Shown here: one piece after another, positions 38,040 to 49,459 of the stretch | Numbering within the stretch: the stretch's first letter is position 1 | Layout of the letters: every line of letters begins with the position of its first letter | Assembly: GCA_930367205.1 (NCBI GenBank) | Contig: OV884011.1 | Location: 136,065,437 to 136,129,436 of the forward strand | DNA: 64,000 nt | Direction: 5' to 3' | Origin: Acanthosoma haemorrhoidale | Lineage: Eukaryota > Arthropoda > Insecta > Hemiptera > Acanthosomatidae | Translations under genes and position numbers: made by a program | Notes under the pieces: model-generated | What the model was told of the DNA's origin: nothing | The model's input: only the letters and a program-made list of their open reading frames with translations | Database searches by the model: none

Positions 38040-39480
38040 TTGATTTTCTAGCTTTGACCTCTATACCAGCCTCTGTTATAAAATTTCTTACTAGTTCTGT
38101 ACCAAGACCTGATGGTCTATCCATAACTCTTTATTTATTTGCGTACATTTCATGATGTGTATATATTAAGAATTGTTTGGATATTAAATCCTCCAAAAAA
38201 GACTAAAATTAATAATTGCTCTTATTAAAAAAATATGACAAGCAATTGCAATATTGAAAAATACACAGTTATATAGTGGTTTTATAAGTTGATGTGACAT
38301 ATTTTATTTTCCTAGCTTTTTCAATATTTTTTAAAATAATATCAAAGCCATAAGGTTACAATTTCTCTTTAAACCTAGCAAGACCTTCATCCTGTGGTGC
38401 AGGTTCATGACAATTCCTGAGCTTGAATCTTTCTTTCAGAATGAATTGTCTCTAGCATTATTACAAAATCTTTAAAAATATGTTAAAGTGGACTATTTTT
38501 TACCACTTGTTTTATCTTTTGATTCAAAAACTCAAGGTGGTTTGTAGTAGTAATGTTGTATGTTATGGCTGAATTTTTAATATGCCCTACAACCCACTGG
38601 TTTCTTATTTTATGCCAGTTTTATTTATATAATCTGAAAGTTTTCCACATTCAAAAACAATAGATTATTGTATTCCTTCATATATTGTTCGTTGTTTTTA
38701 GCAAATGCCATTTTTTTTCTATTATTTCTAAGGAAGCCAATTTCTCGGTTGTACTAACCATTTCTCCAATGGCTCTCTTGTAATAGTGTTTTTAATGTGT
38801 GGAATAAATACAGTATTAATTTGTCCCTGGCAAAGATACCCTAATAGCTTGTCTTTCTCTCATATCTCTATCCGTTATTAGGGACTGAATCTTGATCTAT
38901 TCTGGATTATTTGTTTTGAAAATGTTCAAAATCGCTTTGATGTTTCTGGTAGTTTTGTTCACCAATAGAAAAACATATACCACTTCGCCTTGACCAGAAG
39001 AATAATACTGAATATTTACATTATTCAGTTTATAAGTTGAATAAAAAATTAGTTATCTACTAACTATGAATAAAATAGTTAGTTAGTTATTAGTTAGGAA
39101 AAATATTCCTTCTAGTTTGTTCCCACTACTAATACCTTCACATCTGCATTGTCCACACTTCTAAAATAATTTACTGGGGATTCAAGTTCACTGTGAGTAA
39201 CCAAAGTAGTCGTTAAATCTCTCTGGTTAATATCATGAATGCCTTTGCTCATGAGGTATTTCCCTTTGTTCTCAAGTATGAAATTTTTCACTAATTTTAT
39301 ATTGCGCCTTAAATTCAATATATTAGCCATCTCACACTGGTCTTGAGAAGATAATCTTCACTGTTAAGGTAGGGCTTCAAATAAATTATTATTAATTGGA
39401 TGATTGTGAGGATCCACAAAATCCTTGATCACTATACTGTTCATCTGCCAACAGTCCAATATTAATAAAAAAGGGGCAGC
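38040..39480 (-). pseudogene. Degenerate MULE-type transposase (ZSWIM-like)
   Basis: On the minus strand, 39440-39360 gives PHNHPINNNLFEALP, then an open 72-codon stretch (39330-39112) with NLRRNIKLVKNFILENKGKY and IHDINQRDL. Around 38960-38760 it reads VYVFLLV, SLITDRDMRE and TLKT/ESHWRNG-like pieces. This order (His-N-His-P, KDIHN-type helix, then an xxTDxDxxE transposase box) is that of ZSWIM1/3-like transposases of the Mutator-like class. Stops and shifts are frequent. The tail at 38380 (FKLRNCHEPAPQDEGLARFK) fits the same frame direction. No terminal inverted repeats found. Confidence 0.65.
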
Positions 39481-39689
39481 CGCTCAGAGTACTGGAAAAA
39501 TAAAGTATAGAAAAAATATTATATTAAAATAATGAAAGAAACAACGCACATTGCCACCAATTGATATCAGGACACTTGGTGGAAGGACATTAAGTAAGCG
39601 ATGCTTCCAATTCAATGTTTGACCTTTCTAACCTTTTCCTTAATTATATTGGGTCAATTTAACTTAGCATTTATGTAACACTTCCATTA

Positions 39690-39890
39690 GGTGAGCCTCA
39701 TCACCTAGTTAGTGTTGTGGATGTGTTTATAGACTTTTTACTACAGATCGAAATGTATTTTATATTATGCCCTCCTTCGAATGCATCAGTGCATCGCAGT
39801 AAGAGGAGCAAACTGTAACCATATAAATTTTTGTTCATTGTATACTTATAAAAAATAGAAGAGGTTTTGAAATTAAAAAAAACAAAAAAC
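39690..39890 (+). repeat. Dispersed short repeat (SINE-like), copy 3
   Basis: Head AGGTGAGCCTCATCACCTAG, inner CGAATGCATCAGTGCATCG and GAGGAG, tail GAGGTTTTGAAATT then A-run. Matches copies at 20018 and 27489. Confidence 0.75.
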
Positions 39891-41377
39891 TAACCTTTTA
39901 ATGCTTTTCTAATCTATAGTTATAAAAGCTAAATACTAATCCATAAAGATTAATAACCAGATTAATCAAACTCTGGGATTCAGATCTACTGTTTCTGCTA
40001 TGAATGAATATGGTTAAATCAACCAATATTAGTGAGGTAAATTCTTGAACCTAGTTTAAATCAACTGAATTTTTTCAGAGGGTCATACCCTAGTAAAAAC
40101 TGTATGTAATACAAATTTCTAAATATAAGGGACTTCCTAGTTTATGCAACTAATGAAAAGGTATGGGACAGGGATTTTCCTGAAGATTTCATGTACAGAA
40201 GTGATATCAATTTCTCACTGTTTTCAAGTAGCAAAATTTAGATTCCATCTTTCACCTTAGCTGGTTCTGCTAATTAGGAAGTCCTAAATTTAAGGGTAGA
40301 ATTAACTAAGGATTCCTGGATTATCTAACAAAGTTTTCGGAAGGTTCATATTTTTTCTGGCTACACATATGTACTAAATTGAATAGTAAATTAGATCTTA
40401 ATCTGCGACTTTGTACTTTTCTTGAACATAATTTGAAATAAGTTTTCTACTATCTGATTACTATAACTGAAAGAAAACGATACAAAATGAAGTAAATTAA
40501 ATACGAAGACAGTCTCCGGGCAGCTGACAGATGTGGAACTTCAATAAAGTAAACTCAAGTCATCTCAGGAGTAGTTCAAATTTTATATTCATTATTTTTT
40601 TATAATTCAGCCAAACCATATCTTAGAGCCGTGAAAAGCTTTCTTTCTTTTGTTGTAGGTTAAAATAAAAATAGCACCTTTAGACTGGACGTCATATTAT
40701 AGTTATAGTAAAGATAATAGCCACTTACAAGAGTTCACTTTTGTTGAATATTCCTTTAAACGTGCTTGTATTTCAGATTTCCTAAGGATAATTTAATCAG
40801 AACTGCAATTTTTATACCCTCAATTCTGTATTATTATAAAAATTTCAAACTGGAAAGCAGAAATTGTGATAAAACCATCAGTAACAATTACACGCTTGAT
40901 GGAAAAACAGGGCCAACCCATTTCAACAGGTGCTAAGGGGGTGTGGGCAAATCTCTAGTCTATTCCCCCCGGTGCCGATCTTTCCCTTTACAGTAGTGAA
41001 TATTGTCCTCTACATTACTCTTCCAACCTCCTTGGTTATTTGCTCATCTATAATAGTTGCCCGTACTAACAAAAAGACACCATGGGTAAATGCAAAATTA
41101 AGTTTTTAAAAAAATGACATATTGTAGCCATGGAATAAACTCACTAGCTGTGGAAACAAGTGTTTACTTTTAGGTAATCAATTCTTCTTGCATAGTTTAA
41201 TAAAGTTGTTAAACCAACATGATCAAGTAATCGAAAAGGTTGTCATGGATAATCGATTAAATTAACAGTTTTATTGTTCCCGGGTTATCTGTGTAGATAT
41301 CAGTGTCTTTAAACAACTAGTTGAATATACGATTGAACTCGCACCTCTGTGCTATTGAAGCTCTTCAATCTATTAGT
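39891..41377. other. Intergenic and 5' flank of the CENP-N-like gene
   Basis: AT-rich with no recognised gene. The promoter and 5' UTR of the following gene should lie in its right part. Confidence 0.4.
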
Positions 41378-44300
41378 ATGGAAAGGAAATTAGATCAAAT
41401 ATTATCTCTAATAAGAAAATTTGGCCCAGCAGAATTGCCTGAAGTATTAAATAGTGCATTTGGGAGCAATGCCTGGAATGACATTAAATTATTTGCCTCA
41501 CAGCGTAAGTTAAATCTTTCAAACCGTCGAAATGTGGCAATGATTTGCTTAAAAATTTACCAGGTAAGAATTAATTTAATATTTAAAGATATGTTTGTAT
41601 TTTTTAATGAAATATTTACTTTTGAAGACGATTTTATTATTATTATTGTTTGGGAATCTTCTCTTGACTACTTATGTGGTTTGAAACAATTTTGATAGTG
41701 ATAGTGTTCTAAACATTCTCAGATGTTTTATATCATTGAAATTCAGCATTCTTGGTTTTACTGAAGCCTGAAATGTGGTTGATACAAAACAAAATTAAAA
41801 TAAATGATATTAGACAAACACTGTCGTCATGAAACTTCCCTTAAAATCATTAAAGAAATACAAAAATTATTCTTGCTATTCTATAAATAGTTCATTTAAA
41901 TTTCTAAATAATATAAAGGTTGGTATAATGCTCATGTCCAATTCGGGAATCCTTGCAAATTTTATTTCAGTTAGTCTTGATATGCTATTTATTACTATTT
42001 TCTTTGTGGAGCTAGTACTTTTCACTTATGAAGCTTGGCTTATAACAATCAATACAGTTCTAAATTCTGGTACTTCATCATTATCCCAGAATTTTTACTA
42101 CATAAACCAAACCAATCAATTTTTTTATTTAAAATGTTTAATCACCTCTACATATTGGGTTAGGGTCATTAGTAGTAGTAACAAGTTTACTTACGCCATT
42201 TATTCCTGTTTTCTTGAGGAAAGGTTGCTGACAAAGTGTTTGGTTGACCTGGTTTGCTAGTTTTGAAAGTTCTGACATTCTATTGGGATGTGTACAAAGG
42301 TTGGTTGCAGATAAGAGGATATACATAGTGACAGCTCTAGCTTTGGGTAATTAAAGTATCCAATATAAGAACCACTCCTCACCTTGAGCTGATAGACCGA
42401 GTACCTGAAGTCCAAAGCCCCAAGGGGTTTCCTTTTACGGATTATAGATTAGGTATACTGTGACTGATCCAATCACTATAATATCTGTTCTTCTGCTACT
42501 TGTTGAATTTCAAAATGTATATAAGCTAGGGTATGGTTGTTTTGTATTTATTTCTAATGCTTTCACTGTTCAGCAATGAAGCTATGCTGGTCACTTTCTT
42601 TAGTTAAAAGGGTTAGTGGTTGTGTATTATTCCTTAAGAAATAACATGCAACAATTTATTCAACTATATCATAGCACAAGTTTGTTTTTAATCATGTAAG
42701 TGGAGGAGGAGCTTACATGTCCAAATTTTGAGCTGCTGTTTATTTAGAACAGTTCTGCATGTTGTAATGGTAATAAAACCCAAACACACTAAATACAGCT
42801 AAGTGCCATTTATTACGGTCAACATAAGTGAGAAGTACCTGGTTAACAAAACATTTCCCGACAAAAGATGTTCCGGAACAATGGAAAAGTACAAACGGTG
42901 TCTAGGTTAGGCGTGAACTGAACCAGTGTCTATAGTTGCAGATCTTTGGTTTCCTGTGAAACCAATATAAGGACTTAGCCAGTAAACAGCTTTATGTCTG
43001 TCATAGATAATCTGTTTTTAAGTTATATTAGTATTTTTTTATTGAAATTCTTAAATTTTGATTATATATATTCTTTTAAATATAAAAGGTAAATTGAAAT
43101 CTGATACATCATTTCTGTTATTTCAGGCCCAAAACCCTAATGCTGCCGATATTCAGAAAGTCTTGTGGTACCTTACATTTTTTGGTAAATATTTCCAATT
43201 AACTTTAAATTTGATTTTTGCTCCCTTACTTATACAAGATAACCTGTACCCCATTGGTACATCTCTCTGCAAATTTAAATTAAATGCGGAGAAATCAAAT
43301 GCAATCATTGACTCATACTCTCCTTCTTTGCAATCGATTCCCATCCTTCAAGCTTTTTTTACATCAATCAAAAACTTAGATGTTCATGGATCTAACTCTA
43401 TCCTGAAAAGAGCACAAATTCTAAATCATTCGTTGATCTATGTTCACTCTCAAAATGCTCCCTCGTTTTGACAATGGTAGTGTGTTATAGTATGGTGGCA
43501 CCTGATAAACTGTTTCTTAAGATCCTTAGGTACTGCAATAACTCCTAAAATTATTATAGGATAATTACATGAGACAAATTACCTTGTTATAAAATTTATA
43601 TCAGTTAGAAATTTCCCTTTATACCTTTTTGTTATTCTTAAGGGGGACAAAGTCTCAGAATAAGGAATTTGTTTTCTTTTCATCTTAAATGGATCAAATT
43701 AATCTTCTTAAATCCATTCATCATTGTTCCTGTCATCAAATCTATTTATCCTTTTTCCCATCTGTTTTATTAGCAGCGTTTGCCAAGATTCAGGAAGATC
43801 TAGATGGTGTAAGTGCCTTGGCAAACAAGTATGAATTAAGGTTTAATGTTGCAAAAAATCAGTCTGTTACAGGTTCGAGTTCCCTCCCCGGATCCTGTGG
43901 TGATTTTCCTGTCTTAAACCTTACTGACCATCCTATCATTTTCAGATCCACTGTTACCTAGGATACCTAGGAATAATCCTAAATGGTAACCATTCATTGA
44001 TCTAACTCTCTCCTTGAACCAACATACCTCCCAAATCTCCTGGTGGTCAATAATTCCCCTTGTCTCCTCCAGTTTAAACGTCAATTCATTACATCCTTTC
44101 TAATTTTACCTCACTTCGATTGATGGCTGTGTGGTGTATGGGGTCTCTTAGTTCTACTGTTTCTTAAATTTGTCTTCAGGACGAGCAGGGCTCATGTCTC
44201 CCATCTCTATGTCAAGTTTGGGCTCTTCCCCTTCTTCTGTGGATAAAATTTCCTTGGTTTGTACATTTTCCAAACCTTGTCTACACAATATTCCATGGTT

Positions 44301-47300
44301 CAAATATGCAGTCATATTGTCTGTTTTTCTTGCGTTTATAATTTTAAGGTTTACTTTTAATTTAATATTGTATTTTACCGATTTTTAAAAATTATATAAC
44401 GATCCATCTATGAATTTATTTACTGGAATGCTTTAAATATTTTTTAAAATTTATTTATGGGTTTATACATTTTATTTAATTGGTTATTTTTCTATGTTGT
44501 GTAATATTTATTTTTTGTTTGCTGGAATTGAATTTAGTTATTTGTACTTTATGATTATTTATGGGACTTGGTGCCATAATAAAAAAAATCATTAGGTAAA
44601 AGTAGGCATATAATTTTAATTTTATTACCTGAAATAAACTATTCAAACATATGCCATAACAGAGTGTAATAAAGTAAACACCATGTTGTTAGATTATTAG
44701 CTCATCACCTTTTCAGGCTAGACCAGGTTTTTTCCGCTTTATTCAAGTAGCTACTAATTTTATTATAAGAGACTGTATAATACCTATCTCCCTCAGAAAA
44801 AATCCTTGGGGGAACTTGGAATGTCTGAGTCACTATAGTTAGGTAGAAACCAAAGGCGTTAGCCACTGTGCCGTGTCCAAATTGTATATTTAAAAATAAA
44901 AAAAAAATTTTTACAACATAATTGTTATTACTTGAACTATTAATTTATTACATGCAATCATCAATATATGTATTAGGGGTACTGAAAGTAATGTCGTTTT
45001 TTTTTACATTAAATTCAAACAGATAAATTTTGAACAAGTTTTTGATTTTGATCAATGATGTAATCACACTCGTTATCAGCAACCTTTTGCCATCTAGTGT
45101 GCAAATTTTCAATGCCTGATCGATCAAAATCAATTGGTTTTTGAGAAAAATATCTGGAGATGGCATTTGGGACATCATCCAAATTTTGAAATTTGTTGCC
45201 ACTTTAAAAATGTAGCCATCAGAATAAATGGAAATCCGATATCGGGCGAGTATGTTGGCTGAGGCAATACCTCCCACCCCAATTCATTAATTTTTTCCAG
45301 GGTTCTTGCGGGAAAAATAGGCGCAGTAGGGTCTTGCACTATTGTGTTGCAAAATAACGCCTTTTTTTATTGACAATCGCTGGACAATTTTCAATTAAAG
45401 ATTGGTTTATTTGATCCAATTGTTCACTGTAAAGATCTGCATTCACAGTTTTTCCAGGTATCAGCGATGAATGACCCCTCGAATACTCCACCAAACACAC
45501 AACAGCGCCTTTTTGGAGTGTAAACCTGGCTTAGCTGTACTTTGTGCCGATTCATGCAGAGAGAGATTTTTGGATTATCATAGAGGACCCATTTTTCATC
45601 TCTATCCTCACCCACCATACTCGCCCGATATTGTGCCATTGGATTTCCATTAATTTCGATCACTAAAAATTTGAAAATTTGGATGATGTCCAAAATGCCA
45701 TCTCCAGATATTTTGCACAAAAACCAATTGATTTTTATCGATTCAACATTAAAAATTTGCACACTAGATGGCAAAAGGTTGCTGATAACGAGGGTGATTA
45801 CATCATTAATTAAAAACAAAAACTTGTTAAAATTTATTTTTTGACTTTAATGTAAAAAAAAAATGGCATTACTTTCCGGTCCCCCTATTATAAAAAATTT
45901 AAATTTAAAATTTAATTAATTTTACTGTCTACATATTTTAGATGTTTCATGCCATTCTACTATTACTTGGAATTGTGCCTTGTTATTAAATAAGGAAGAC
46001 AATTTTCCAACGGATCTAGAAAATCTCCGAAAAAAAATTCAGCAGTCTTATAGAAGTGAAGCTCGCGATGTAGTAATTACTAATTTTTTTTTTTAATATA
46101 ATATAGCTTTAACTATAATAATAATAATAAAGTAAAATAGTTGTTTTAACTAGTAAGTTTTTTATTAACTCAGGTTGGGTTTACAAATCCTCTATTTATA
46201 CTTATTTGTGTTGACAAAAAAATTGTGTACATTATTATTATTGTTTTTTTTTTAAGGAAATGATCATCACTCTAAAAGAAGACTTAATTTGGTTGATGGT
46301 CATTGAAAAAAAAATTACAAAAAAGGGAATAAAATATGGAAAGCCTTTTTTTGTTGTAATAAATATTAATTTAGAGAAGCAATATGTATTTTTTTACCCA
46401 GTGCTGGATACTTCTTCAAACAATGTTGACCACTTAATGGTAAGTTGAGTATATAAAGACAATACATTTTCAATTAAGTTTTTTGTACATTGTAGGGGGG
46501 AGAGGTCTTTTCAGACTTACAACCATATTTAACAATTTTTATGATATTAATTATGTGAATTTCACATTTGTTTTTCATCAGTCTAAGCCAAAACCAATAA
46601 AACATTCATTCATACTCCCTCCTTAAATTTCCCTAATTATAAACTCAAAAAAAACCATTATATTTCTTAAATGTCTTCAGGGATGTCTTCTGGTTTTCAT
46701 TTTCTTGGCTTTTCTTTCCAAGGGACTTCTGAGGAGTCTTTCAGACTCTGGTTGCATTCAAGAAAAGTTCTCTAATGGCCTAATGGCGGATGAATTTACA
46801 AGAAGAAAACATGTCACTTATGGAGAGAAAAACCAAGGCAATTGAAACCACATACCGGACAAATACCGAAACTTTACTGTTGTAAAATAATTTTTAATTT
46901 AGCAATTATGGGAGAATAATTCCATGTGGTATTTTATGTCAAAAATTTTCATTATATGTGCATTTATTAAGTGTTACTTTTTTTTCAGCTTGTTTCAAAA
47001 GCACTTGGATATGAAGAGTATAAAAAAGTTAATTTTGATGGAAAAGATGTGAAGAGTCTATTTGAAATGATAAAAAGACATAAAGAAGAACAAAATCAAA
47101 TTGCAGTTTTTCTACCAAGTAATTAATTTTTGTATATTTATCATTGTATATTTATGCAGTTGTCTACTCGTTTGTTTATTATTTAAGTTGGCTTTACCTA
47201 AGCAACTCTTGCATCCCTCTCATCACTGGAAAAGTGTAGGTCTTAAAAGTCACTTGAATTAATGACTGTAATTTTGTTTTTTATTCAATGGCCATTCCTG

Positions 47301-47861
47301 AGTGATGTTAACAGTTTGGACTTTACAAGTGAAGTTAATGTTGTTAATTTATTTATTTGGCACCATTTAGGTGAACCATGTTACTAGAGCGTTGACTATT
47401 TACAGGTTGCTACCTTTTTCTAACACTCATGGCACTGATAGGTAGGTAATGTATTATACACTTCCCGAAGCAGGACTTGAACCTGTAATGCTGGTGAGAG
47501 TCTGGCACTTAACTTTTCCACCATAATGGGCCACGCTTTAGTAAGTACATTTTCTGGAGATGGGCAATATTAAAGATAGTTTATGTTTCAATTTAGTAGA
47601 TTTATTTACATATTAGTATTTGTTAGTCAATGATAGGCATTCTGAAGTCTGAACCATGTTCATTATTGTTACGTAGAATATTACATTAGTAAACTTTGTT
47701 ATGTATGTACGAGTTTATACATTAATATTTGTTTATATTTTGCAGGGAAATTTTTTGTTGAAGAAAATGTTTTAGACTTTACAGGTGGAAAGGATCGATT
47801 GAAATATGCCAGTGATGTTTTACCACCTGGATTGACCAATTTATCGGAATTCACTGTTCAT
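41378..47861 (+). CDS. CENPN: Probable CENP-N (inner kinetochore, CCAN) homologue, 3' end not in view
   Basis: Six exons: 41378-41563, 43127-43184, 45942-46072 (donor could also be 3 nt earlier), 46257-46439, 46989-47118, 47746-47861. They total 804 nt (268 codons) with consistent phases. CENP-N binds the CENP-A nucleosome and, with CENP-L, anchors the constitutive centromere network. Similarity is by pattern: an N-terminal helical domain starting MERKLDQILSLIRKFGPAEL and continuing through IKLFASQRKLNLSNRR, then a strand region (IITLKEDLIWLMVIE) and KYGKPFFVV. Next comes LVSKALGYEEYKKVNFDGKD, aligning with LTIASKHHQIVKMDL-type sequence of vertebrate CENP-N, and LSEFTVH before the last exon. 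Human CENP-N has 339 residues, so about 70 C-terminal residues are missing, matching the open donor at 47862. Identity is weak and should be tested by profile search. Confidence 0.65.
43700..44330 (+). mobile_element. LINE reverse-transcriptase remnant in intron 2 of the CENP-N-like gene
   Basis: The + strand reads AKIQEDLDGVSALANKYELR followed by FNVAKNQS, then LGIILNG and LPHFD/CVVYG pieces, in changing frames. This is the order of motifs after the catalytic box in Jockey/I-type LINE reverse transcriptases (L..DL..V..W...L.FN..K, then LG, then L.Y...VWG). Strongly degraded. Confidence 0.6.
44770..44880 (-). repeat. Possible tRNA-derived SINE head
   Basis: Minus strand GGCACAGTGGCTAACGCC (about 44850-44870) resembles a pol III A box at the start of a tRNA-derived SINE. 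A convincing B box was not found, so the call is weak. Confidence 0.35.
44973..45890. mobile_element. Palindromic pair of truncated mariner elements
   Basis: Both outer ends carry the same terminal repeat facing outward (TTAGGGGTACTGAAAGTAATG at 44973; CATTACTTTCCGGTCCCCCTA ending near 45888), each next to TA. From the left end, the minus strand codes for the C-terminal half of a mariner transposase: DEKWVLYDNPK near 45600, DLYSEQL near 45440, and ENLHTRWQKVADNECDYII near 45080. From about 45600 rightward, the + strand codes for the last third again (PHPPYSPDI, then NLHTRWQKVADNEGDYII near 45770). The two copies are joined near 45600. Neither has the N-terminal DNA-binding half, so neither is autonomous. 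It lies in intron 2 of the CENP-N-like gene. Confidence 0.85.
47430..47540 (-). repeat. tRNA-derived SINE head
   Basis: On the minus strand, an A-box-like region (GGTGGAAAAGTTAAGTGCC, about 47505-47524) is followed by GACTCTCACC and a B box GGTTCAAGTCC (47483-47473). Spacing and the GACTCTCACC middle are typical of tRNA-derived SINEs in arthropods. It is not a functional tRNA: the acceptor stem does not close. It lies in intron 5 of the CENP-N-like gene. Confidence 0.65.
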
Positions 47862-47964
47862 GTAAGTTTTTTTTAATATACTTTACTAACAGATTTTCAC
47901 TTTTGAAGCTTGTCATTATTTTCTGTTTGTTACAACTTTTTTTTGCTTAAATATATGTACATAT

Positions 47965-48415
47965 ATTATTACGTTCTTTGAAAAATATCGTAATTTTATT
48001 TTTATTCTTTAATTTTAAATTTATTTTATTACTTATTAACTGATGTTTAAGGTTCTTCTAACAAAAATAATTTTGGCAAAAGGTTTTATTTAATTACAAA
48101 AAAAACAAAAAAACTTATATTAATTACGTGTCTATTTTTTCTTTTCCTTTTCTTCTTCCAGGTTCTTCTTCCTGGTGCTTTTTATCTTCCGCTCCGCTTC
48201 ACGGCCAACAACAAATAACTTATAAAAATTTTTTACTTTGATCACTAGTCAGATACTTATATGCTGGGCTGATCCCAAAACTATAGTGACGCTATCGCTC
48301 GTTATTTCCTAACATCGTTCCTTTGTTTAGCTCGCCTTATTGATACATGATTTGAATATCGCCCTTTTTATTTTATTCTTGATATATAAAGTTTAAATAT
48401 CAAATATCACAACAA
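47965..48415 (-). mobile_element. Gypsy-type LTR copy (family X), minus strand
   Basis: Right end AATATCACAACA (48404-48415) is the reverse complement of the LTR start TGTTGTGATATT seen at 48545 and 54170. The left part contains GGTTCTTCTAACAAAAATAA and TTTTGGCAAAAGG, which recur in the other LTR copies. It starts about 100 bp after exon 6 of the CENP-N-like gene. Confidence 0.6.
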
Positions 48416-48544
48416 TATATATATATATATGTATGTAAATGTCTGAGAGCTTTGATGGTTAAAAAAAAGAAGTAAGTAAGGGAAATGATAAATGTACAAC
48501 GGCTAGGTTTTAACTAACTTTATTCCACTTTTGATCCTTTATAT

Positions 48545-49235
48545 TGTTGTGATATTAGAGATTGTGAAGTTTTTATATAATATTTAATCCAACTTATCAA
48601 GAAGGCAAAATAAAAACAAGTGAGAGTGTATGAGAAAAAAACAAAAGAATATAGGTGGTGTATCATAAAGAACACACACAGGAATTACTCTCTAGTTTTA
48701 GCCAGTTATAATTAGTTGTTGTTGTGAAAAGGAAAACACACAGAGCATTATATTCACTCTAGTTTTTGGAATCAGCCTGATATATGTATCTGAATTCAGT
48801 GATGAAATAAAAAGCCCGTAATACATATTATTAGCTTGAGATTGTGAGTAAGAAAAACTAAAAACTTTGTTGGTTAGTGGTTATTGACTTGAAGCGGAAC
48901 GGAAGAGAAATAGCACGAAGAGAAGAAGTATTAATTTTGTTTAAAGAATGAAGAGAATTAAAGAAGAAAAGGAATCGAATTAATAGACAAGTATTTATAA
49001 AATTAATATAAGTTTATTTTTTTATGTTTGTAAAATTAAATTCATCTTTTTGCCAGAATTATTTTTGTTAATAGAACCTAATAATAAATAGTAAATAAAA
49101 TAAATTTAAAGTAAAAGAATAAAAAATAAAATTATCATATAATGTTCAAAGAATGTAATAATATATATTTACAGCCTTTGTTTACATGGGGCTACGTGGT
49201 ATTAGGCCTAACATGGCCGTACCACAAGCTATAAC
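48545..49235 (+). mobile_element. Gypsy-type LTR copy X1, + strand
   Basis: Starts TGTTGTGATATT. Body includes GACTTGAAGCGGAACGGAAG and TTTGCCAGAATTATTTTTG, and the tail runs through GCCTTTGTTTACATGGGGC to about 49235. A second copy of head, body and tail (54170 onward) is interrupted by the BEL element, which makes this copy the reference empty site. Confidence 0.7.
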
Positions 49236-49459
49236 CCCTACCAGTTTACAAACATTCCTCGTAAACTTATGACAACAGACACCATGTACATATTAAAATA
49301 AAACTAAGAACCTGAAAAGTACAAAAATTAGCATAAAGAAAGAAAAAAAAACGTCCTCCAGGTATATACAAAACAACAAAAAAAAAAATTTCTACTTGTC
49401 ACTGTTATGCTAACTGCGCGTAACCAGAAATTAACAGCACATCACACGACAACACACCC
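49236..49459. other. Non-coding DNA between LTR X1 and element D
   Basis: A-rich stretch with two A-runs. On the minus strand it would be the 3' noncoding part of element D; no LTR of matching orientation is recognisable here. Confidence 0.35.

Noticed and set aside
41829..42260. 143-codon reading frame in intron 1 of the CENP-N-like gene
   Set aside because: Hydrophobic, AT-driven composition, no motif and no supporting splice sites.
43058..43471. 137-codon reading frame overlapping exon 2 of the CENP-N-like gene
   Set aside because: Only its exon part (43127-43184) fits the gene; a consistent donor follows at 43185, and the rest matches no family I recognise.
47430..47540. Functional tRNA gene on the minus strand
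   Set aside because: The B box is good but the acceptor stem does not pair; it fits a tRNA-derived SINE better.
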